This document shows positions 18,020 to 25,942 of a DNA stretch of 64,000 bases, in pieces. Positions within the stretch are counted from its first letter, which is position 1. Each line of letters begins with the position of its first letter. The position numbers and the translations under genes are program-made. The stretch spans positions 18,261 through 82,260 of the forward strand of contig NZ_BPQU01000025.1 in assembly GCF_022179445.1 (NCBI RefSeq), given 5' to 3'. The notes under the pieces are model-generated. The model worked only from the letters and a program-made list of their open reading frames with translations. It was not told the DNA's origin and made no database searches. The stretch comes from Methylobacterium mesophilicum (GTDB lineage Bacteria; Pseudomonadota; Alphaproteobacteria; Rhizobiales; Beijerinckiaceae).

Positions 18020-19120
18020 TCAACGGGCGTCGTCGGTCAGGCGCACGGCCTGGCCTTGCTGCAGGGCGTGGACGCCGGCGACGACGACGCGCTCGCCCGG
18101 TTCGACGCCGTCACGGATGGCGATGCGCCCGGCCTCGACCGTCTCGACGGTGGAGGCCAGGGTCACGTCCCGGCGCGTGACGGATTGTCCGGCCCCGTCG
18201 ACGACCCAGACCGAGCGGCGCGGGCCGTCTTCCAGCAGCGCGGCGGCGGGTAGGAGGACGTGGCGCGGCACCTTGCGGGAAAGCGCCACGTCGATCGTCG
18301 CACCCAGGCGGAAGGCCGGGCCGGGATCGTCGAGCGTGATGCGGATGCGCCGGGACCGCGTCCCGGCCTCGGCGAGCGGCGCGATCTCCCGGATGCGGCC
18401 CCGGGCCGTCAGCTCGGGCGCGCTCTGGAGCGACACCGTGAACACCCCATCCGCCGGCAGCGCGCCGACATATTGCTCCGGGATGTCCACGACCGCCTCG
18501 CGGATCTCCGGCCGGGCGACGGTGACGACGCCCTGACCGGCGCTCAGCACCTGACCGATTTCGGCGAGGCGCTGGGTGACGACGCCGTCGAACTCGGCCT
18601 TGAGTTCCGTGTAGCCCATCTGGTCCCGGGCCTTCTGAAGGCTCGCCGCCGCCTGATCGAGCCGCGCCTTCGCGGTGTCGCGCTTGGCCACGGCCTGATC
18701 GAGGGTCGCCTGCGAAACGTTGTTGCCCGACATCAGCCGCCGGGCGCGCGCCTCGGCGGCGTCCGCGTTCTCGGCCTGCGCCCGGGCGTCCGCGAGGTCG
18801 GCCTCGGCCCGGGTCAGGTCGAACCGCGTCACCACGGTGTCGAGGGCGGCCAGCCGCTGCCCCTTGGTGACGATGTCGCCGACGGTCACGTCGCGCGCGA
18901 TCATCCGGCCGGGGATCTGGAAGCCGAGCTGGGATTGGTAGCGGGGCTCGACCGTCCCCGCGAACGGGCCGAACATGACCGCGTCCTTCGGCACGGCGAC
19001 CTGCGTGAGGACCGGCCGCACGGGCGCAGGCGCAGCCTCCGCGTGCTCGTCATCGTGTCCGCCGCATCCGCCGAGAATCACGGCGCAGGCGGTGAGGGTC
19101 AGAACCGCACGCGTGTTCAT
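18020..19120 (-). CDS. RND efflux periplasmic adaptor, lipoprotein (second of two)
   Basis: The 366-residue membrane-fusion protein has a lipoprotein signal (LTACAVILGGCGG), a lipoyl/barrel-sandwich half-motif near residue 75, a coiled-coil hairpin (about residues 95-165) and a C-terminal region ending in an adaptor phrase (VEPGERVVVAGVHALQQGQAV). It bridges the inner-membrane pump and an outer-membrane channel. Its start overlaps the stop of the upstream adaptor gene by four bases (ATGA). The outer-membrane factor is not in the window. Confidence 0.9.
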   Translation of the reverse strand: MNTRAVLTLTACAVILGGCGGHDDEHAEAAPAPVRPVLTQVAVPKDAVMFGPFAGTVEPRYQSQLGFQIPGRMIARDVTVGDIVTKGQRLAALDTVVTRFDLTRAEADLADARAQAENADAAEARARRLMSGNNVSQATLDQAVAKRDTAKARLDQAAASLQKARDQMGYTELKAEFDGVVTQRLAEIGQVLSAGQGVVTVARPEIREAVVDIPEQYVGALPADGVFTVSLQSAPELTARGRIREIAPLAEAGTRSRRIRITLDDPGPAFRLGATIDVALSRKVPRHVLLPAAALLEDGPRRSVWVVDGAGQSVTRRDVTLASTVETVEAGRIAIRDGVEPGERVVVAGVHALQQGQAVRLTDDAR

Positions 19121-20208
19121 GGGTTGCTCTCGACGAGGTTGGCAGCAACCTCCTGCCCGGGACGCAGAAATTGGATACCTGCGATCACGATGCGCTCGCC
19201 CGGCTCGATCCCGCCCTTCAGGGCGATGACATCCGGTCCGTATTTGTCGATCTCCACCGCGCGGACCGACACGGTCCGCTTGCCGGGATCGTAGACCCAG
19301 ACCGCCGGGCGACCGCCGTAGCGGTAGAGCGCGGACCAGGGCAGGATCACCGCATCGTGCGGCGCGAACCGCCCGTGGCCGATGACGACCGCGCCGAGAC
19401 CCATGGCCGGCGGCGTCTGTTCCAGGCCGATCTTGACCCGTACCGTGCCGCTCGACGCATCGACCGTCGGCGAGATCTCGCGGACCGTGCCGTTCACCGA
19501 GATCGACGGGTTGGTCTGAAGCGTGACCGTGATGGTCTTGTCGCCCGGCGGCCGGGCGGTCAGCGATTCGTAGACGTTGAACACCGCATCCCGGGGGCCG
19601 TCCTGCGCCAGCACCAGGACGGTCTGGCCGGACTGGACCACCTGGCCGACCTCGACGCTGCGGCTCGTGACGATCCCGGAGATGCCGGCGCGCAGCTCGG
19701 TGTAGGAGAACTGTTCTTGCGCGGTGCCCAGCGCGGCCTTGGCCGAATCGACCGCGGCCTGCGTGGTGCGCAGTTCCTGCTCGGCGTTGTCGTAGCTCGG
19801 CCGCGTCGTGTACCCGCCGGCCAGGAGCTGCTTCTGACGCTCGAACGCCATCTTGGCCTGGGTCAGCAGCGCTTCGGCCGAGGCCAGCGCGGCCTTGGCG
19901 TTGTCGAGGTTCGCCCGCTGGGTCAGCGGCTCCAGCACCGCGAGGACCTGGTCGGGCTCGACGTGGTCGCCGACCTCGACCCGCCGTTCGGCGACCTTGC
20001 CGTTCGTCCGGAACGAGACGTTGACCTGTGCCTGGGCCTGGATGTCGCCGGTGAGCACGACCTCGGAGGCGACCGGCGTACGCCGCGCCGCGACGATCCG
20101 GACCCGCACCAGCGCCGAGTCGGGCGCTGCCGCCGGTTCGGCCGCCCGGGCCGCTGGTGCCAGCGCGATCGTCGCGAGCACGAGAGCTGTGTATCGTTGA
20201 GCGAACAT
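19117..20208 (-). CDS. RND efflux periplasmic adaptor (first of two)
   Basis: The 363-residue adaptor has a cleavable-type signal peptide (LVLATIALAPAARA) but no lipobox cysteine, unlike its downstream partner. A coiled-coil hairpin at about residues 105-165 and the closing IEPGERIVIAGIQFLRPGQEV are standard membrane-fusion protein features. Tandem adaptors preceding one pump suggest a heteromeric adaptor ring. It is divergent from the TetR gene, with 105 bases between the two starts. Confidence 0.9.
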   Translation of the reverse strand: MFAQRYTALVLATIALAPAARAAEPAAAPDSALVRVRIVAARRTPVASEVVLTGDIQAQAQVNVSFRTNGKVAERRVEVGDHVEPDQVLAVLEPLTQRANLDNAKAALASAEALLTQAKMAFERQKQLLAGGYTTRPSYDNAEQELRTTQAAVDSAKAALGTAQEQFSYTELRAGISGIVTSRSVEVGQVVQSGQTVLVLAQDGPRDAVFNVYESLTARPPGDKTITVTLQTNPSISVNGTVREISPTVDASSGTVRVKIGLEQTPPAMGLGAVVIGHGRFAPHDAVILPWSALYRYGGRPAVWVYDPGKRTVSVRAVEIDKYGPDVIALKGGIEPGERIVIAGIQFLRPGQEVAANLVESNP

Positions 20209-20282
20209 GCGGATCTTGTCGGCGGCCGTTGCGGACGAAGGGCGCCCAACGGCGTGACGCTGTCCTACTCCATCGCTTACAT

Positions 20283-20296
20283 ACCGTCCAGTCGGT
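20283..20296. promoter_or_regulatory. Candidate TetR operator between the pump operon and its regulator
   Basis: ACCG-TCCAGT-CGGT forms a short palindrome in the 105-base gap between the divergent adaptor and tetR starts. Its size and place are those of many TetR autoregulatory operators. This is inference from position and symmetry. Confidence 0.45.
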
Positions 20297-20313
20297 TTCT
20301 AAAATGGTGACCT

Positions 20314-20877
20314 ATGCGCGCGAAACGGCAGCGGCTGGCGGAACGGCCGGAAATCATCCTGGAGGCGGCCGATGCCGTATTGCGCAAGGGCGGGGCGCGG
20401 GCCCTGACCATCGACGCGGTCGCGGCGGAGGCCGGTCTCAGCAAGGGCGGCGTCCTTCATCACTACGCATCGAAGGACGCGCTGATCCTGGCCCTGGTGG
20501 CCCGCAAGCTCACCGAACTGCGTGAGGGCATCGCCGCCTGCGAGGGTGAACTTCCGTCCGGGCCGTCGCAATTGCCGATCGCGATGGTGGCGCATGTCCG
20601 CTCGCATTACTGCGACGACGACGAGTCGTCTCGGGCTCTGCTGCTGGCGTCGATCGAGTATCCCGAGGCCCTGAACGATTATCGGGCCTTCGTGGCCGAT
20701 CAACTCGACCGGCTCGGCGGGATGAACAGCGCGTGCCCCGGCGAGGGCTCGATGCTGTTCTTCGCGATCCTCGGGGTGATCATGGGCCGGACCCTGGGAT
20801 TCCATCAGCTCGACCTGGACGAGTTGAAGCCGATGTTCGACGCCCTGGAACGCATCGCTCGCAAATCGGACGCGTAG
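20314..20877 (+). CDS. TetR-family transcriptional repressor
   Basis: The 187-residue product has an N-terminal TetR helix-turn-helix (RPEIILEAADAVLRKGGARALTIDAVAAEAGLSKGGVLHHYASKDAL, read over residues 11-57) with GLSKGGVLHHYASKDAL as the recognition region, and an all-helical ligand-binding domain. It is divergent from the RND operon and very likely represses it, releasing DNA when an effluxed compound binds. The effector is unknown. Confidence 0.9.
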   Translation: MRAKRQRLAERPEIILEAADAVLRKGGARALTIDAVAAEAGLSKGGVLHHYASKDALILALVARKLTELREGIAACEGELPSGPSQLPIAMVAHVRSHYCDDDESSRALLLASIEYPEALNDYRAFVADQLDRLGGMNSACPGEGSMLFFAILGVIMGRTLGFHQLDLDELKPMFDALERIARKSDA

Positions 20878-21314
20878 GCGCGCCGCGAACCCGCGCCTCC
20901 GGTTGTGGCTGGCCTGTCACGATGGCCGCCCTCCTGGCGGATGCATATCGATAGCATCCTCCTGAAAGCTGGCCGCCGGGCTCCGGTACAGAGACGATGC
21001 GAATCGGACATGTGCGCAGGCGACGGACCTTCTTATGCAGATCGCAAGGCGCCGCGATGGTCGAGACGCCAGATAAGATCTACGCGCTACGTCGCGGGCC
21101 TCGGCTCTGTAGATTGCGCTGCTGCTTCGTTCCTGATCTGCCGGAACGACGACGACGAAAGAATCTCAGCACTGTCACGCCTTTCGGCGACGAGGGCTTT
21201 GCGTGCGGGGCGCGATTTTCCGTGCGATGACGTGCGTTCGTCATGCGCCCATGGGGCCGTCGGCTGCACGAGCGCGTTGACTGCCATCCCGTTACTCGCC
21301 GCCAGCGTAGCGTC
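20878..21314. other. Intergenic region with no supported gene
   Basis: These 437 bases follow tetR and precede a hypothetical gene. Base composition is slightly less GC-rich and codon bias is absent in the frames crossing it; they look like chance openings. I see no clear promoter or repeat. A short hairpin (CCGCCctcctGGCGG) near 20928 may end tetR transcription. Confidence 0.4.
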
Positions 21315-22016
21315 ATGAACGAACACGTCGCGATCTCGCCGCCCGACGACCTGCGCCGTGCCCTGGCGCGCACCCTCTACGAGCATGACGGCAGCGGGAT
21401 CGCCGATTACCCGGCCTGGGACGATGACGCCCTCGATACGCATCACCCCGGGTTGCGCGAGCGCTATCTCGAACGCGCCGACGCCCTGACCGAAGGCCCC
21501 CTCGCCGCTCTGATCACGGATCGGTTCGATGTCACCGCGCGCGACGAGGAGTTGCGCGTCCTGCGGCGTCAGCGCATGGCGCCGGAGCGCGAACGCGAGT
21601 TGCTCGAGGCCAACAACCGGGTGCTCGCGCGGGCCAACGCGGCGGAAACCGCGCGGGAGGCCGCCGAGGCCGAACTCACGACGGCACTGCGGGAACGGGA
21701 TGTCGCCCGGGAAGCCGAGGCGTTCTGGCAGCGTTTCGCCTTCGATGCCGACGAACTGGCGACCCGCCGCCTGATCGAGCAGACCGACGCCCGGGCGGAA
21801 GCCGAGCGCGTCGCGATCCGCGAACGATGCCGGCGTGAGCGGGCCGAGAGCGCGCTCCGCTTGTTTGCCGACAGGGCCGAGGTCATGCCGAAGGAGGGCT
21901 GGGCGTCGGACCTGGCCAACGCCAACCGGGACATCCCGCTATGGTGGTTTCATGCCGCCCGGGTGGCCCTGGACTCACACGAGCCGCAGCCCGGCTCGGA
22001 GCCGAGCACACCGTAA
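21315..22016 (+). CDS. Hypothetical coiled-coil protein
   Basis: The 233-residue product is highly charged. Residues about 70-190 are Ala/Glu/Arg-rich with long uninterrupted helix (ERERELLEANNRVLARANAAE..., then ERCRRERAESAL), predicting coiled coil. The C-terminal part (WASDLANANRDIPLWWFHAARVAL) is less biased. No signal peptide or membrane segment is visible. I choose the ATG at 21315, where the helical domain is preceded by a short polar leader; the frame opens at 21243. Function unknown. Confidence 0.6.
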   Translation: MNEHVAISPPDDLRRALARTLYEHDGSGIADYPAWDDDALDTHHPGLRERYLERADALTEGPLAALITDRFDVTARDEELRVLRRQRMAPERERELLEANNRVLARANAAETAREAAEAELTTALRERDVAREAEAFWQRFAFDADELATRRLIEQTDARAEAERVAIRERCRRERAESALRLFADRAEVMPKEGWASDLANANRDIPLWWFHAARVALDSHEPQPGSEPSTP

Positions 22017-22068
22017 ACCGGGCCGCGCCCGCCGGTTGGGCGCAGTTCGTCAACTGGAAGATTGGTCG

Positions 22069-22353
22069 TCAGGCAGCCGCGGGCCGCGCCACCTCCCCGG
22101 GGGGCTCGCGGAACAGGGCGGTGCAGCCGGAACCGCGATGCATGCTGAGGATCGAAGCCCGGTCGATGTCCGGATGCGCCTTCAACACCTTCTGCACGCA
22201 GCAGAGCACGCGGTCGTACTGCGCGGCATCGAAATTCGGTTCCAGCGGGCTCACGGCGATGTAGGTCTCGACGACGAGCACACGCTCCGCCCTGTCGCGG
22301 TCGACATCGACGGCGATCCAAGACGACTTGATGAGGCTGGTGCTGGCGAGCAT
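22069..22353 (-). CDS. Hypothetical protein, 94 residues
   Basis: A soluble protein with no signal or membrane segment. The sequence (SLIKSSWIAVDVDRDRAERVLVVETYIAVSPLEPNF) suggests a small alpha/beta fold, with a CC pair in RVLCCVQKVLKAHPD. GAGG lies seven bases before the ATG. It converges on the coiled-coil gene. I do not recognise the family. Confidence 0.6.
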   Translation of the reverse strand: MLASTSLIKSSWIAVDVDRDRAERVLVVETYIAVSPLEPNFDAAQYDRVLCCVQKVLKAHPDIDRASILSMHRGSGCTALFREPPGEVARPAAA

Positions 22354-22848
22354 GGGCGTTCCTCATTCAGCGTTGCTGCGAACCCGTCCTTTTTGCGGAC
22401 GGTCGATTTTGGCGGAATGATGGACCGCCTTAAGACGTATGCCAAGAGGGACAGGATCAGTTCCCCCAGTGCACGTACCCCGCCGCGTTGAGACGCAGAA
22501 CTCTTGGGCCTATGCTACGGTGATGCCTACAACCTTCGCGAGTGCTTCTTTCTACTCGCCTCCCGCGGATGGCATGTGGTATACAAGTGTGGCGGCCCTC
22601 TCGACGGGGCCGGCGTGACGGGTCCGCGAATCGACGGGACCGCGCATCGGGAGGGAGTGTCAGCATGATCCGTCCGAGACGCGAGGACGCGGGTCTCCAC
22701 GATCGTTACGCAGCCGTCTCGACGGCGCGGCGCGCGAGACCTCACCGCAGCAGCCCGTCACCGTCCGTCGGCGCCCGGCCCATCACGGCCCCGACCTGAG
22801 ACACCCCCCGCCGCTTCCCGAAACCCGATCCGAGATCCGAGACCGACC
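22354..22848. other. Upstream region of frc; no supported protein gene
   Basis: This 495-base gap separates a divergent hypothetical gene from frc and should hold the frc promoter. It contains a TGGTATACAA palindrome-like site (listed separately). A 44-codon frame starting at 22665 has a good ribosome-binding site (GGAGGGAG) and could be a leader peptide, but its composition is not convincing. Confidence 0.45.
22577..22586. promoter_or_regulatory. GTATAC-core palindrome, candidate GntR-family operator upstream of frc
   Basis: TGGTATACAA has the six-base core GTATAC flanked by near-symmetric TG/AA. FCD-type GntR regulators commonly bind such short palindromes. It is about 260 bases before the frc start. 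A related site lies between oxlT and gntR (27402-27420). This is inference only. Confidence 0.35.
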
Positions 22849-24126
22849 ATGACCAAGGCCCTCGAAGGCGTCCGCATCCTGGACTTCACCCACGTGCAAT
22901 CCGGCCCGACCTGCACCCAGCTTCTGGCCTGGTTCGGCGCCGACGTGATCAAGGTCGAGCGGCCGGGAGTCGGCGACGCCACCCGCCAGCAGTTGCAGGA
23001 CATCCCGGATGTGGACAGCCTGTATTTCACGATGCTGAACCACAACAAGCGTTCGCTCACGCTCGACTCCAAGAACCCGAAGGGCAAGGAGGTGCTCTGG
23101 CGCCTGATCGAGGAATGCGACGTCCTCGTCGAGAACTTCGCCCCCGGCGCGCTGGCCCGGATGGGTCTGACCTGGGAGAAGATCCACGCGAAGAACCCGC
23201 GCATGATCCTGGCGTCCGTGAAGGGCTTCGGCCCCGGCCGCTACGAGGATTGCAAGGTCTACGAGAACGTCGCGCAATGCGCCGGCGGCTCGGCCTCCAC
23301 CACCGGGTTCCGGGACGGCATCCCGATGGTGACCGGCGCCCAGATCGGCGATTCCGGCACCGGCCTGCACCTGGCGTTGGGCATCGTCACGGCGCTCTAC
23401 CACCGCACCCAGACCGGCCTCGGCCAGAAGGTCGACTGCGCCATGCAGGACGGCGTGCTGAACCTCTGCCGGGTCAAGCTGCGCGACCAGCAGCGCCTCG
23501 AGCACGGCCCGCTCAAGGAATACAGCCAGTTCGGCGAAGGCATCCCGTTCGGCGAGGCGACCCCTCGGGCCGGCAACGATTCCGGCGGCGGCCAGCCGGG
23601 CCGGATCCTGCGCTGCAAGGGCTGGGAGCAGGACCCGAACGCCTACATCTACGTCATCACCCAGGCGGCGGTCTGGGACCCGATCTGCGACATCATCGGC
23701 GAGCCCGACTGGAAGACCGACCCGAACTACGCCTCCCCGAAGGCGCGCCTGCCGCACCTCAACGAGATCTTCACGCGCATCGAAGCCTGGACGATGAAGA
23801 TGTCCAAGTTCGAGGCCATGGACATCCTGAACGGGCACGACATCCCGTGCGGCCCGATCCTGTCGATGAAGGAGATCGCAGCGGACGAGGCGCTGCGGGC
23901 GACCGGCACCATCGTGGAGGTCGATCACCCGACCCGCGGCCGCTACCTCTCGGTCGGCAACCCGATCAAGCTCTCGGCGAGCCCGACCGAGGTCGTGCGC
24001 TCGCCGCTCCTGGGTGAGCACACCCAGGAGATCCTGCGCGACGTCCTCAAGTACTCGGAGGAAGAGGTCGGCGAGATCTCCGGCTCCGGCGCCATCGGGG
24101 GCGTGCAGAAGATCGCGGCCGAGTGA
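22849..24126 (+). CDS. frc: Formyl-CoA:oxalate CoA-transferase
   Basis: Frc moves CoA from formyl-CoA to oxalate, giving oxalyl-CoA and formate, the first step of oxalate catabolism. The 425-residue product is close to the Oxalobacter enzyme (428 residues) and keeps its key residues: Gln17 in HVQSGP, catalytic Asp168 in QIGDSGTGLHL, and the glycine loop SGGGQPG near residue 260. It belongs to the class III CoA-transferase family and is expected to form an interlocked dimer. The downstream formyltransferase, antiporter and GntR genes support the role. Oxalyl-CoA decarboxylase is not in the window. Confidence 0.95.
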   Translation: MTKALEGVRILDFTHVQSGPTCTQLLAWFGADVIKVERPGVGDATRQQLQDIPDVDSLYFTMLNHNKRSLTLDSKNPKGKEVLWRLIEECDVLVENFAPGALARMGLTWEKIHAKNPRMILASVKGFGPGRYEDCKVYENVAQCAGGSASTTGFRDGIPMVTGAQIGDSGTGLHLALGIVTALYHRTQTGLGQKVDCAMQDGVLNLCRVKLRDQQRLEHGPLKEYSQFGEGIPFGEATPRAGNDSGGGQPGRILRCKGWEQDPNAYIYVITQAAVWDPICDIIGEPDWKTDPNYASPKARLPHLNEIFTRIEAWTMKMSKFEAMDILNGHDIPCGPILSMKEIAADEALRATGTIVEVDHPTRGRYLSVGNPIKLSASPTEVVRSPLLGEHTQEILRDVLKYSEEEVGEISGSGAIGGVQKIAAE

Positions 24127-24246
24127 GGCCGCCAGGCGATCCCGGGCCGAGCGTCCGGGGTCGCCGCCGACCGACCGCGTAACGTCGTAGTCCATACCCA
24201 AAAGATCCCGCCTCGCTTCGGGGCCGGACGACGCCAGGGATCGCCC

Positions 24247-25179
24247 ATGCGCATCGCCGTCATCGGTCAGCAGGACTTCGGCAAAGCCGTCCTGGAGGCG
24301 TTCCTGAAGCGCGGGGATACCGTGGCGGGCGTGTTCTGCGCGCCGGAGAAACCCGGTGCCAAGCCCGACGTGCTGAAGACCGCGGCGGAGGAGCACGGGC
24401 TGCCGGTGTTCCAGTTCCCCAGCCTGAAGAGCCCGGAGGCCGAGGAAGCGATGCGCGGCCTCGAGGCCGATATCGGCATCATGGCGTACGTGCTGCAATT
24501 CGCGCCGCAGAGCTTCGTGACGATCCCGAAGCACGGCACCATCCAGTACCACCCCAGCCTGCTGCCGCGGTATCGCGGCCCGTCCTCGATCAACTGGCCG
24601 ATCGCCAAGGGCGACCTTCAGACCGGGCTGACGATCTTCCGCCCCACCGACGGCCTCGATGAGGGCCCGGTCGTCCTGCAGAAGGTCTGCGAGATCGGCG
24701 GGGATGCGACCCTCGGGGACATCTACTTCAACAACTTGTTCCCAATGGGCGTGGACGCCATGCTGGAGGCGGCCGACCTCGTGGCGGCCGGCCAGCATAT
24801 CGAGATCGACCAGGACGAGGACGCGGCGAGCTACGAGGGTTGGTTCCGCACCGCCGAGGCCGAGATCCGCTGGTCCGCCCATGCCGAGCAGATCTACAAC
24901 CTGATCCGCGCCGCGAACCCGGCCCCGGGCGCCTGGACCACCCTCGCGGGCAAGAAGCTGCAGATCTTCGACGCGCGCCTGCACCCGGTCCGCCGCCTGG
25001 GCGACGTGAAGGGCAAGCCGGGCGAGATCATTGCCGTGGATGACGACGGGTTCAGCGTCTGCGCGCAGGGTGGCCGGATCGAAGTCCGGAAGGTCAAGCC
25101 GGAGGACGGCAAGAAGGTCTCGGCCGCCGAGTTCGCCGCATCCGGCAGCATCGCGGTCGGCCAGTTTCTCGGACGCTGA
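24247..25179 (+). CDS. Stand-alone formyltransferase/10-formyl-THF hydrolase-like protein
   Basis: The 310-residue protein resembles the N-terminal hydrolase domain of 10-formyltetrahydrofolate dehydrogenase more than methionyl-tRNA formyltransferase. MRIAVIGQQDFGKAVLEAF opens the Rossmann part. YHPSLLPRYRG and PTDGLDEG carry His102 and Asp138, which match catalytic His106 and Asp142 of the mammalian enzyme at a constant offset of four. The C-terminal part (about 205-310) is the Fmt-like OB-type domain. It has no attached aldehyde dehydrogenase domain. Next to frc it may move or hydrolyse formyl groups between folate and CoA pools; the substrate is inference. Confidence 0.8.
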   Translation: MRIAVIGQQDFGKAVLEAFLKRGDTVAGVFCAPEKPGAKPDVLKTAAEEHGLPVFQFPSLKSPEAEEAMRGLEADIGIMAYVLQFAPQSFVTIPKHGTIQYHPSLLPRYRGPSSINWPIAKGDLQTGLTIFRPTDGLDEGPVVLQKVCEIGGDATLGDIYFNNLFPMGVDAMLEAADLVAAGQHIEIDQDEDAASYEGWFRTAEAEIRWSAHAEQIYNLIRAANPAPGAWTTLAGKKLQIFDARLHPVRRLGDVKGKPGEIIAVDDDGFSVCAQGGRIEVRKVKPEDGKKVSAAEFAASGSIAVGQFLGR

Positions 25180-25200
25180 CCGCCGGCCGCGACCCCAACA

Positions 25201-25851
25201 TCAGTCGGCGGCGTTCAGCCCGTAGCCGCGGAAGCGCTCGACGGTGCCGGCGATCTCGTGGTCGGACAGGACGTTCGGAGCCCCGACCTGGAGCGCCACG
25301 GCGTATTGCCAGCACAGGGTCTCCAGCTCGACGGCCAGCCACACGGCCTTCTCCAGGCTTCCGCCGGCGGCGATCATGCCGTGGTTTGCCAAGAGGCAGA
25401 CGTTTCGGCCTTCGAGGGCGGCGAGCGCCAGTTCCGACAGCTCCGCGGTGCCGTAGGGCGCGTAGGGGGCGCAGCGCACGTTCGGTCCGCCGAAGGCCGC
25501 GATCATGTAGTGGACCGCCGGGATCTGCCGTCCGCAGAGGGCGAAGGCGGTGCAGTGGATCGGGTGCGCGTGGACGACGGCGCCCATCTCGGGCCGCGCC
25601 GCGAGGATATCCCGGTGGAAGCGCCATTCCGAGGACGGCTTGAGCCCCGTCGGGTGGGTCCCGTCGAGCGCCATCGGCACGATGTCGTCCGGGCCCATGC
25701 GCGCCGTCGGCACCCCCGAGGGCGTGATCAGCAGGCCGTCGCGGAACCGCACCGAGACGTTGCCCGAGGTGCCTCGGTTCAGGCCCTGCGCGTCGAGATC
25801 CCGCGCCGCCGCGACGACACCCTCGCGCGCGATCCGTTCGTCCTTGTCCAT
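25201..25851 (-). CDS. Class II aldolase/adducin-family protein
   Basis: The 216-residue product has the full fold of fuculose-phosphate aldolase-like enzymes: GTSGNVSVR near residue 27 for phosphate or carboxylate binding, SSEWRFH with the acidic residue, zinc ligands in VVHAHPIHCT, and LLANHGMIAAG with the third histidine. Such enzymes cleave C-C bonds of small hydroxy acids or sugar phosphates. Its place between the formyltransferase and the oxalate antiporter suggests a C2/C3 acid, but the substrate is not visible. Confidence 0.88.
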   Translation of the reverse strand: MDKDERIAREGVVAAARDLDAQGLNRGTSGNVSVRFRDGLLITPSGVPTARMGPDDIVPMALDGTHPTGLKPSSEWRFHRDILAARPEMGAVVHAHPIHCTAFALCGRQIPAVHYMIAAFGGPNVRCAPYAPYGTAELSELALAALEGRNVCLLANHGMIAAGGSLEKAVWLAVELETLCWQYAVALQVGAPNVLSDHEIAGTVERFRGYGLNAAD

Positions 25852-25889
25852 GCCCGGTCTCCGGTTGCAGCCGGCATCCGGTACGCATG

Positions 25890-25922
25890 AAGGCCCGGCG
25901 CCGTAAAGCGGCGCCGGGCCTT
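25890..25922 (-). terminator. Strong hairpin after the antiporter gene
   Basis: A 14-base perfect stem (AAGGCCCGGCGCCG with its complement) around a 5-base loop lies between the oxlT-like stop and the aldolase start on the same strand. It should separate the two transcripts. The stem starts with AA and ends with TT, so it can work in both directions. Confidence 0.7.
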
Positions 25923-25942
25923 CGAGCTGACGGGCGCTGGCG

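Noticed and set aside
15145..18180. A 1011-codon + strand frame antisense to the RND permease
   Set aside because: The product is rich in His, Asp, Arg and Gln without any fold pattern, while the opposite strand has clear RND motifs.
22665..22799. A 44-codon frame upstream of frc with a good ribosome-binding site, considered as a leader peptide
   Set aside because: No residue pattern (for example repeated regulatory codons) and no attenuator-like hairpin follow; Arg-rich composition is typical of non-coding GC-rich DNA.
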